A stretch of 64,000 nucleotides of DNA, from assembly GCA_001687465.1 (NCBI GenBank), contig LVLI01000194.1:248001-312000 (forward strand), in the 5' to 3' direction. The notes below the pieces were generated by a model that did no database searches, was not told the DNA's origin, and saw only the letters and a list, made by a program, of their open reading frames with translations. Shown here one piece after another: positions 54,522-64,000 of this stretch; position 1 is the first letter of the stretch; each line of letters begins with the position of its first letter. Source of the DNA: Halocafeteria seosinensis. Its lineage: Eukaryota; Sar; Bigyra; Bicosoecida. The position numbers and the translations under genes were made by a program.

Positions 54522-56420
54522 TCACGAGTCCTCTTCTTTCCTACGCTTCTCATCGTCTTCTTCTTGTTTACGTGTTGCAGCAGAGCGATGAAGCGCCTGT
54601 CGTGAAAGTCTCTGCCAGTTCTGAAGAGCAACTGTCAGTGACAACAGGACAGAGGCAGTTGCAGCTCCAATTGTTGCTCCGCCCCAGACGCCAGATAGTC
54701 CTAACTCCTCCGGTAGAGCCAAGGCATATGCTACAGGCAAGCCAATGATACAATAGGAGAAAAAATTAATCGTAGCTCCGAGGGCTTGTCTTCCCACTCC
54801 CCGGAGTACACCCGACAGAACACATTGGTTCGCATCGAAAAGGTTGAAAACTGCTAGGACCGGAAGAGTCTTTGCAGTCAAGGCTACCACACTCTCTTGA
54901 GAGGAAAATATAAATGCCCAATACTTGCGGCATCCAATCACGACTATGCCATTCAAGATGGAGTACATAATTCCCAAAACGTATCCAATCAACGTAGACT
55001 CCTTAGCGTCTTTCGGCCGCTGGTCTCCGATTGCGTGTCCCACGCGGATACCGACGGCAACCGACAGACCAAGAGGAAACATGAACATAGCTCCTCCACT
55101 CATTGACAATATAGAGTGAGTGGCTAGTGCAGTTGTTCCAACCATTCCCGATATTAATGCCAACACCTCGAACGTCCCCCACTGCAACAAGCAAAAATGG
55201 ATGTGAGCGCAACTCTCTTAACGTATAACACGGTGGAGGAACCAACCTCGATTGTTAACTGAATAGCTCCGGGGAGTGCCAAAAGCGTAAATTCCTTCCA
55301 TCCGGAAAATGCTTCACGGGCTGAAAAGCCTTGCCACGTGCGGCCGCTAAGCACCTTTTCCACCGAACCATCGTCTTCACTTGATTTGACGCCTTCTTCC
55401 TTTGCTTTACTATTCAAAGCAATCCTTTCATTGTAGGAACAATCATCCTCTTGGGTCCCATTTTTCCATCCCTCATGGTCTTCTGTACCTTGTGAGACAT
55501 CCTCAATGTCTTCGAAAAGCTCGTCCCCCCCAGCAATAGCGAATGATGCGCCTTCATTTTGTTTGTCCGGATTACCACTGCCTCGAATATCGCTTTCTTC
55601 GGAGTTTTCATATACTTCAGTGACATAATCATAATATATCCACATGTAAAGCATCATTGCGAAAAACATTATCCATTCCGCCAGAGCAAGTGCTAGAGGA
55701 GCGCCATAGAAACCTAGAGTCGTGTGAAAGACGAGGATATAGGCTAATACTGCATTCGCCACAATACCTACACCGACGGCAATCATCGGTGGTACAGTCA
55801 GGTTTTGTACTTGGAGAAACTTTTTGGCTACTGTACACACACACACACACACCATCTTGATGACGACCAGACTACGTGCCCGAGCACCACGCACCTTCGA
55901 ACATCACCAGTGGCCACAAACCAAGAATAGATATTTTGACATAATCCTCTGCATAATCTACCGTCTCTGGATCCTGTTTCAAGTGACGCATTATACCTCC
56001 TGCAGACGCTCAGACAGTCTAAATGGATAAGTGCTAAGAACCAGTTCGCGATGAACACGTACCTCCGAACCACCAAAGAATTCCAACCGGCAGACACAAT
56101 ACCGTGAGGTAGACAGCTCCTCTCTGAACGATTACACCAACTCGGCGATAATTATTCGCGCCAAACGCTTGTGCGGCGAGTGTATCAATGGCTGTAGCCA
56201 TGCCTAGAGTCACCGCGATGCCTGTAAAGTTGCTATACATGTTGCCCAGAGCCGCCGCTGCGAGGCCTCTCTCCTCCATTCCCGGGGCATGTCCGATGAC
56301 AAACATATTCACTAACTGAAGAAAGTACTGTAGAATGAACGTGGCCATCACAGGCCATCCTACACGCATTATAGCGAGGGACTCTGTCGTCCACCGATGG
56401 TGTTTCACAGTCTCCCACAT
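54522..56420 (-). CDS. MATE-family multidrug/organic-cation antiporter, copy 2
   Basis: Four exons (56420-56063, 55999-55895, 55830-55247, 55181-54522) join to 568 residues. MATE landmarks are LVNMFVIGHAPGMEERGLAAAALGN (written here as LVNMFVIGHAPG and ERGLAAAALGN), TAIDTLAAQAFGANNYRRVG, LGFYGAPLALALAEW, SVAVGIRVGHAIGDQR and GATINFFSYCIIGLPVAYAL. The loop joining the halves is longer and more acidic than in copy 1. Introns fall at the same places as in copy 1: inside WWFGG|G, at VMFE|V and before WGTFEVL. The first two introns of copy 1 are absent here. The intron before exon 3 ends in a (GT)n tract instead of pyrimidines. The C-terminal tail is rich in Lys/Glu. It is presumably a proton-coupled exporter. 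Confidence 0.92.
55835..55852. repeat. (AC)9 tract inside a MATE intron, next to the splice acceptor
   Basis: Nine AC units on the plus strand, read as (GT)n on the transcribed strand, lie immediately before the TACAG acceptor of exon 3 of MATE copy 2. Confidence 0.9.
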
Positions 56421-57507
56421 GGTTCTAGTATGCTTTTTCGCCTAATACATAGAGATTCTAGCATTCTTGTAGCTTCTAGACGACACACACGAATTCTACC
56501 AATCGGCACTCACGGCAAACATGCAACTGTATAGCACAATACCGTCTGTAGAACCTTTCTGACGAAGCTCAACTTCACAAAGATGCAGAGACAAATTTGG
56601 TTGTACAGTAGTTGCTTGATAGGACCTCGGGATACTCCAGCAAAAAACATCATCAATAGGAGGCGACTCTGGGGATGGTCAAAGCTCAACAAAGTTGCCA
56701 TGAGTCCAAGGGAAAGCTGGTGCGCGTCGTCGTATTTCCCTCCCTCACGTTCCTGATGCATCCAGAAAAGACGAAGCAATTTTGAGTCTTCTGCCAGTTT
56801 CGGGCTGCTCTGAGTCACTGACAAAGTTTTACTCTTCCCTGGGGATGCATATGTACACACAAATTACCACTGCACAGAGGATGCGGTCGGCGGGTGGGCT
56901 ATCTGCCGCATATATGTGTGTCTACACACTGAGTGTGCAACCCCATGAACCAGGACCGTACCATACAAACTTCCTCCCTGACTTCTTATCAGCCGTCTCT
57001 ATAGTAAAGCGGGGAGAAAATATATCGTGAGTTTCGCCCCGTAACCATACTGTACCATGTATCGTCCTCCGGACAATGTACAAACAGTCTAGTCAACAGT
57101 CTAGTCAACAATGTCGACTCAATGAATCGTCAAAGTTGCTTCCTGTCAACAAATTCCACAGCACCCAGTCACGTTTTCGTTGTTCCGATGCTTTGTAACG
57201 GGGATCCCTCTCCCGTTTGTAATATCTGGACCCATACCTATGTCTGACCAGTACCACATGATTTGATCACTCGGGCGCGCTCGTTGGTGCGGAAAACGAG
57301 AATTAAAAAAAAAAAAAGCTTCAAATTTCAAAAAAGAAAGTGGGAAATTCGTCTTTTTACGGGGCATTAACACTCCTTTCTTGATATGTGTAGAGTGTCG
57401 TTTCCCCTCATCACCATGTACGTGCTTTATGTCAACATCGTCATATACACAGTGATAGAGGGTAGTGTACAGAATTAGGGGACGAATTCCCCCTTGAGGA
57501 CAAGAAG
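56421..57507. other. 1.1-kb divergent interval, MATE copy 2 and DBF4-like gene
   Basis: Only short frames without recognisable domains occur. A tandem 12-bp repeat (CAGTCTAGTCAA twice) lies at 57085-57108 and an A-run at about 57306-57317. It should contain both promoters. Confidence 0.35.
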
Positions 57508-60500
57508 ATGTCATCTTCTTTGGCTCCAAATGAAGCGAATAATGGCTCTAACAGAGGCCTTACCCCAAATGCACATAGTTACATAGCTTCACGTCATAGC
57601 GATGCGTCAGGAGGCGCTATGTCGGAATCAGAAAAGGCCCCAAAACGCCAGGAACATGGAGGGAAACCAGAGGGAAACGAGAGGAAAACACCTCCCATTT
57701 TCAGGCGCATACCTTCCGATACGAAAGCGTTTACTATATGGATAGATCCCCAGTTATTCAAGAAGTCCTCAATGGAAAGCAGCAGTTCAATGAATGCGTC
57801 AGAATGGAGGAATAAAGCCACGTCTGCCTCAGGCAGTCGCGGAGGGGTCTTATCTGGGAGGGCCTCCGCTGTCGCGAACCGTCGTCAGGGTCGATCTATG
57901 CATGGAACTTGGACCAAAGATGATATAGATAGACTACAACAGCTTCATAATGCAGTAATGGAGCAAGCTGCAAAACAGGGGGCGCAGCTGCTGCAGCTGG
58001 GAGACCGTAAGGGTCGATTCCATGAAGTCGCGAAGCCCGTAAGCTTGATTCGTTTTTTCCCTTCCCCTACTTGACCACACTCATGAAATTTCTAGCGACG
58101 TTGACACAGGGAACTAAGTGGATTCGAACTTCTCTAGGTGAATTACTTCATGTGATGATCTTCGATGACGAGAGTTACCAGTAAGTGCTGCCCTGTGGCC
58201 TCTTAGTTGGAGCTCTTGCGTGATCTGCCTGATTTCACGTTTGTTCCAGAGCGCTTCTGGCGTCCTCAGACGAAAACGGGAAGGATGACACTGCTAGTTA
58301 TGTATCTCACCAGCACGAAAAGAGAGACGCTAAACGAGAGGATGATTGCTTGAGTACAGAAGGAGCCCAAAGTAATGCATCCTCGCTTCTGGCCAGCGGT
58401 CCCTCACAACAGGCAAATGGCTCGCACTCTACCGACCCCAATTCTGGACTTATTGAAAAATATGGAAGATCCTTGACGGAGACAACTGACGGGCACAAGT
58501 GTGGCACAGGCTCGCAGAATGTGGCAAAGTCAAATAGACTTCAAGCAGCGGTAAGTGACTGTTTCTGTGCTTACAGCATAAGAGACATTTTCAGTGCATT
58601 GTAGCATTGCAGCAAAGTGAGCATAGAGTTTCAAGTGGTCAAGCCGGTAGGCGGGCTTTATTGAAGCAAGAAATAGCCGAGATCGGTCAGAGGAAAGTAC
58701 TTTGGCCAGATTCGGCTACACCGCGAACATCTTCTCAACTGCGATCCGCTTGGCAACTCGCCGCGCAAAAAGACATTTATGTTGCTTCCCTCGCTGGATA
58801 CTGGAAGTATATATCTGCCAGAGCACAGAGAATGGGTCTCCTTGCCAGCAACGAGGAGAAGTATGCAAGCATCAGAAAAAATAGCAAGAAGTCATCCTCG
58901 AATCCAGCTACCTCGTTACCGTCTAATCTGCCTTCGTCGGATGTGCATTCTTCGGTCTTTGACTTGAGTGGATGGTTTTACCCCGTTGTGCATGTGAGTA
59001 TTAGACTACAATACTGGTCTTCGTAATTCAAGGGTGTTGAACTATTAGGGTGTTGAATGCAGGACTATATGCGGTCCAAATTCGAACGACCAAACTTTCC
59101 AGGGCTCGGCTCCACCTATCCGATGCTTCATTCACTTTTTCCAGAAGTGGAGAAGCATCCTCATTGTCCGTTTATCCCCTTAGCCGAAGTAGCTTTCAAG
59201 AAGAAAAAAGCTTCGACCCACAGGGGCAAGAGTCAGGTCCCTAGCGGGCCCCCAAAAGATTGTACAAAATCTTCAAAAATGTCCAGTCGCCGTAAGAAGT
59301 CTGCGACTTCTGGACCTCCAACTCACACAACGGGAAACGTTGAACCTCGCGCATCGAATAAAGACAAGAAGGAAGATACAACTGAATCGGGACTCGGAAA
59401 GGTGAGTGAAGTGCAGTACAGAGAGATTTCAGACAGTTCCCGGATGGAAGAAAAGGAAGTTAGAGACGCTGACGAACATGCAAAAGTTCACATGGATGCC
59501 AATGCCGCTGCGTTGAAGGCAAAGACCCCAAAGCGAGCTCATGCCCAAGATGATGGCGTCTCTATAGGTACACCTCGCCGTTGCGAACTTTGCGGACAGT
59601 CCTTCAAAGATCGAAAGAAGCATATGTTAGACCCGCTGCACGCACAAAAGGTTTCTGAACTATCATTTTCATCTTTGAAGACTTACTTTTCGAAGCATGG
59701 ATGGACCCCGAGATACACTCCAGGCGACACTTTCACAGCGGCTGACAACGAACAGAAACACCAACATACCATGGGATTTTTGCGAGGAGCCTTACCCATT
59801 GATCCGGCTGTGTACGTTCTGTCGGAGTCTGGAGACCAGGTAGATACCCTAGTGAAGGAACCATACGCGTGTGCTTACAAGCGAAGCAGCGCAGAGTGGG
59901 CAGTCTTACTTGAGACCCTGTCGAACTGGCTTTCAGACGGACACGCCGCTACGGAGGTACGACATAGTATTGACTGCATGCGGCGCTCATGTTTTCGAAC
60001 TTCGTATGAATGGATAGCTGAGTACTCGACTGAAGTGCGTACCGAAAATGTACCAAGGAATTCTGCCGCAGAAAGCCAGGGCATAACCGCTTCGGCAACT
60101 ACGCATGATGAGAATGAACAATTCACATATAGCAACACAGCCTCTAAGGTTCATACTCGGCTAGAAGAGAAGCCGACCACGTTCCAGGTCTCAGCAACTG
60201 CTGCTGAGTATAACGACAGAGAATGCATGAGTGATGTTCAAAGTGCAACCGTGAATACTAGAACACAACATTCAACGTTGGAGCACGATCCGCTGCGAAT
60301 GGGTAGCCATGCATTTAGTGGGGAGCATTGTACAAACTTTACTGGGAAAAGCGGATTAATCAATGGAAATGAGCACGTAGTTGACGAAGCAACCGAAGAA
60401 TCCATCGGACCGCCTCATGGGAACGCAGCATCTGAGATTCAGACGCACTCGAACGAAAAGCCGAATGCGCCGTACCAATCGACTGTAGATGCTGATACCA

Positions 60501-61513
60501 CTACGCAGGCACTTTCGCGTCAGGGAAACGCAAGTCAGGAGGATGACTGTGTGACGGACACCGCAGCACTTTCAACGATAGTCAACAGCCAAAATCTCAG
60601 AGAAGGATCTGTCAACAAGGGTCACGGTCTCACTGGTAAGGAGCATCACAAGGAGACCGTGGACATAGTCGGTTCTCCTCAATGTTCAACTGCCCGAATA
60701 ACTTCAGAGCTTGCTGAAAGCTTTGCGCAAGTATTCTATGCGGAAGACGAACCTGTTCCCAGTCAGGCAGCAAACTCGGCAAACAAACGTAATGCCACGG
60801 AGAGACTTACTCGAGGGCACTCGAAAAGGCAAAGGACCTCTGAAACAAAGCCCATGGAAGGTTTGGTGCACTTTGATAGCGGGGTGAGAGTTTCGCCCCA
60901 GCGTACTAGCAGTGGCGCTCCGAAGCGACGGTCGACACACCCCACCCTGAGGAGCAGGCGTTCTCGAGTAATCATTTACACGGAGAAGACTAGAGATCGT
61001 GCGGATACTAAAAAAAGTGACACGAAGTCATACACTGCGGTGGTTTCATCTCCTCGCTTAGCGAACAAAGAGAATTCTCTACCGACAGATGCCTCTGGCC
61101 CATGTTCGTCATCCAATTCTAGTAGCCCGCGGACCAGGTCGCAGTGTCTTGAGGCACAGTATGGAATAGGAAGTGACGTAAGCAAGTCTAGCGAGGAAGT
61201 TGCGCCTGAAGCTTTCCGTAACAATCGGAGCAACGTTCCACCGCAGCGGGGGAAGGTTGTAAAGTCCGCTGCAGGACCAAAGTGCCCCCGCCGTTCTGGC
61301 TCAAGGGAAAACAGGACTTTAAAGAGTAGATCTGCGGGTATGGCCACTTCGGAATTGCAACGATTAACAACAGCGCGAAAACGTAGATCCTCTTCTGGTC
61401 AAACTCCTTCCGATCCCTCGGGACCTGTGAGTAAGCATCAAAGTACCCAAGGCGATCCCCCAACTTCGAGATCGGGGCGAGAGCTAAGATCTCCGAAGAT
61501 ATTACACTTTTAA
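57508..61513 (+). CDS. DBF4: DBF4-like protein, probable regulatory subunit of CDC7 kinase
   Basis: Five exons (57508-58038, 58110-58180, 58250-58550, 58613-58993, 59063-61513) join in phase to 1244 residues. The diagnostic part is a DBF4-type zinc finger at about residues 602-625: CELCGQSFKDRKKHMLDPLH, with C-x2-C and H-x-...-H spacing. Upstream, at about 428-470, FERPNFPGLGSTYPMLHSLF followed by CPFIPL resembles motif M, which contacts CDC7. The region encoded by exon 4 (VLWPDSATPRTSSQLRSAWQ...) could be a diverged motif N/BRCT. The last 600 residues are Ser/Thr-rich, basic and disordered. DBF4 activates CDC7 to phosphorylate MCM at replication origins. The zinc finger fits DBF4 better than other C2H2 families, but the N-terminal part is too divergent for certainty. 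Confidence 0.68.
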
Positions 61514-61600
61514 AACACTGATAGTGTAATTACATTTGTATTTGGGAATAATGTCAACAAATATACTACGAGCGCAAAAACCGCTCAGGACCGTACAAAC

Positions 61601-63690
61601 CTAGTTATTGCGACGGCCATTAACTACCATGTTGATACGAGACACTACTCCAGAAGGTAGCGGACCCTCTGGTTTTGGCGCTTCACTTGCAGGCCACGCC
61701 TTGAAAGGGTCATCGAACTTGGCCCACTCATCCGGCCCGAGCGACATTTCTTCATCGGATAAAGTTGCCTCATGAAGAGCGTTTAGTATCTGCACATTCA
61801 AGTGACAACGATCCCATTGAGAGTTTATACTTGAGCAACCGCACTTACTCGGTCTTTGTCCATGGAGCGGCCAATGATTACGATCTCGTTGTTTCGGTCT
61901 CCAATGTCTTTCAGCCACTCAACCCGCATAGAGTTTTGCCAGTTTGGCGGCCAACACGCTGGATGTACAGCAGCAAACCATGGCCCTCCAGGAGAAAGGG
62001 TGTGTTGGCTTCCAGCATGTTCCCATAAACCTGCATTCGGAACATTCGGAGAGCACTAAAGACTCACAGGACAACGTTGACGCAGTTCGTTTGGTTTACT
62101 CACCCCCCATGTCGTTTCTCGTGGCCAGCCAAACAAATCCCTTAGAGCGAATTACGGAGGAAAATATATCACTATTCGAAATGAGATTGTGCAGCCTGCA
62201 AAAGCGATCAATCCGGTAAAAATGACGTATGAGAGCGAAAGTCCAGCCTGGGATATAGTTACCTCATAGGGTGGAACGGGCGACGGGAACGGAATACAAA
62301 ACTAGAGATGCCATACTCCTCCGTTTCAGGTACTACCTCTTCACTGCATTATGTAATACGATCCAGGCACTTAGTATACGTCCGAGGACACAAGATGAAT
62401 GCTTAAGAACCTACGTCAAAGTCTTCAGCCATCCGGCCGATTTCCTAGCTTTTTCGAAACTAAATTGTTTGGTGTTCAGTATCATGTCGAGGGGTACCTG
62501 CAGTGCGAGTGTCCACACCAGCTTCACACATATATCGAGAGATAGCCCAACGTAAGTCACTTTACGTTGCTTCGAACAGTGTCGACGATCTTCGCATCTG
62601 GGTTCAGGTTCTTAAGGATACCCTTGAGAGTGTCCATTTGCTCGCATGATACCAAGTCAGCCTTGTTGATAAGGATGACATTGGCAAATTCGACCTGTAA
62701 TGGATAAAACCATATCTTCATATAACCTCCAATCGTGCTGGTTATTTTCCGAGAAAAATGGCCTTACCTGGTCCACCAGTAAATCAACTAGAGTTCGTTG
62801 ATCTTCTTCTGCGGATTCTACCTCCCTGCTCTTCAAGGTGTCGTGCGATTGGTAGTCCTGCAATAGAACGTTGAACAGAAAAAGAAATACATCGTCAATG
62901 CTTTTTATTTGCAATTTCCGTATATTCACTTACTCGTAGCCAGTTATATGCATCGACCACTGTCACCATGGTATCTGTAAACGGTCCCTCAGGAGCGGTC
63001 GTGAAGCAAATTGCTACAATAAATTAGTTTTTAAGAGGCCCTACACATACCTAAGCGAGAAATCCCACTCAACACGGTGCCGGTACCATTCGTAAACGTA
63101 AAGGTCTCAGCGACGGGCATGGGTTCGGAAATTCCCGTGCTTTCAATGACCAAATAATCAAACGCGCCCTCATTCGCTAGTTTGGCAACCTCCTCGAGCA
63201 AGTCTTCACGCAGTGTGCAGCAAATACATCCATTTTGCATTTGGACCATTTTTTCTTCCCGACGACTGAGAGCCACATCTCCTGAGCGAACCAGCTCGGC
63301 GTCAATGTTCACCTCACTCATGTCATTCACGATTAAAGCGACGCGCAAGCCTTGAGTGTTGCGTAGAATATGCTGCAACAAGGTCGTTTTGCCGCTCCCA
63401 AGAAAGCCTGATAACACTGTTACGGGGAGACGAGTGTCCTCTTTTCCCCCCTCTACATTTGACGATATTACTGCCTCCTGCCGATCATGGTCATGATCAT
63501 GGCAATGGGCGTGCATAGGGGCTACCTCACTGCCATCGCCGCGTCGCGCGCCGGCATTTTCCCCGCGTGTTCCTGCTCCTACAGCAGCTGCGGCAGCGGC
63601 CGCTGATGATGATGTGTTATGGTTGCTGCCAGCATTCTTCTGTTGCTCCTCTTCGTGTTGGCTTTGTACTCCTTCCGTCATTTTGTACAC
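61601..63690 (-). CDS. CobW/COG0523 G3E GTPase, putative zinc metallochaperone
   Basis: Nine exons (63690-63051, 63013-62934, 62857-62768, 62694-62566, 62497-62415, 62343-62263, 62195-62104, 62030-61849, 61789-61601) join in phase to 521 residues. The N-terminus has an Ala-rich stretch and a His-rich [11 protein letters not shown] segment. Walker A (GFLGSGKTT) is at about 93, [10 protein letters not shown] follows, the metal-binding C-I-C-C is at about 151, then ESTGISEP and guanine-specificity NKAD. The C-terminal CobW_C domain reads [20 protein letters not shown] and [15 protein letters not shown]. The family uses GTP to deliver zinc or cobalt to target enzymes. This copy resembles bacterial and algal COG0523 more than animal ZNG1, whose N-terminal CPELVPI motif is absent. 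Met4 (63681) is an alternative start. Confidence 0.93.
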
Positions 63691-64000
63691 ACCAGTAAAG
63701 CTCTGTCAAGAACGAAGAATGACCGAAATGAAGGGCGTCCGCCATCTCCGTAATACTTCATTCATCACACAGGCTTACCTTTGTATACTATGAGCCAATA
63801 CGTTTACCTTTTCCTATACTAGAATTCCTCTCTTTTTCCGGTCTTGCGATTCCAATTCTTCTTTTTTTTTTGGTATCGGTCTGTCAGTCAAGTCCCAGCA
63901 AGAGGCACGAAAACTGCTGTTCTGCCAGAGAGAGGCGGGGGAACTTGAAGGAATGTGACACAACGGTGGTGGTGCCACCGTGGTGGTCAGCAAGCTTCAA
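63691..64000. promoter_or_regulatory. Upstream region of CobW gene at window edge
   Basis: 310 bp with no coding potential I can support. A T-rich run at about 63860-63871 is the only notable feature. Confidence 0.3.

Noticed and set aside
57085-57108. Two 12-bp direct repeats considered as CRISPR or attachment site
   Set aside because: Adjacent tandem duplication with no spacers and no associated integrase or cas genes.

Overview
This is a nuclear, intron-rich window from a flagellated unicellular eukaryote. Almost every gene is split by short GT-AG introns, mostly about 50-110 bp, and splicing the exons by hand gives full-length proteins of familiar eukaryotic families. Genes for motile-cilium proteins (DRC4/GAS8, CCDC96, further coiled-coil proteins) point to a 9+2 flagellum. 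A bZIP factor with a long conserved non-LOV C-terminal region, a heat-shock factor and a secreted EGF-type protein of a style common in stramenopiles suggest a SAR-clade protist or alga. That placement is inference. No plastid, bacterial operon, CRISPR or rRNA signal is present.

Layout, left to right: heat-shock factor (-, runs off the left edge), SET-domain lysine methyltransferase (+), bZIP factor (-) with a perfect CRE in its promoter, about 2 kb without a recognisable gene, a small probable ciliary protein (+), a 1225-residue CCDC96 fused to a CAP/SCP-like region (-), TMEM184 (+), U2AF large subunit (-), transportin (+), a damaged LINE fragment (-) abutting the C-lobe of a STE20/PAK-like kinase (+, pseudogene), importin beta-1 (-), DDRGK1/UFBP1 (+), a large double-cyclic-nucleotide-binding-domain protein (-), an EGF-like secreted protein (-), an ankyrin/EF-hand protein (+), a TBC1D23 orthologue (+), ADAT3 (-), an ankyrin protein with one repeat per exon (-), NAE1 (+), an ER-targeted small heat-shock protein (-), a Qc-SNARE (-), a ciliary-type coiled-coil protein (-), DRC4 (+), two tandem MATE transporters (-,-), a DBF4-like protein (+) and a CobW/COG0523 GTPase (-).

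Gene order is compact. Neighbours largely alternate strand, convergent pairs end 12-150 bp apart, and divergent pairs share a few hundred bases of promoter. Functional themes recur: nuclear transport (TNPO1, KPNB1), motile cilia (CCDC96, DRC4 and the divergent coiled-coil gene), ubiquitin-like modifiers (NAE1 for NEDD8, DDRGK1 for UFM1), membrane traffic (TBC1D23, Qc-SNARE) and RNA processing (U2AF2, ADAT3).

The most unusual observations are an ADAT3 that has lost all three zinc-ligand residues, a TBC1D23 that keeps both catalytic fingers its animal relatives lack, the CAP-CCDC96 fusion, the LINE-truncated kinase, and an ankyrin gene built from near-identical phase-0 one-repeat exons. No wholly new multi-gene system could be demonstrated.
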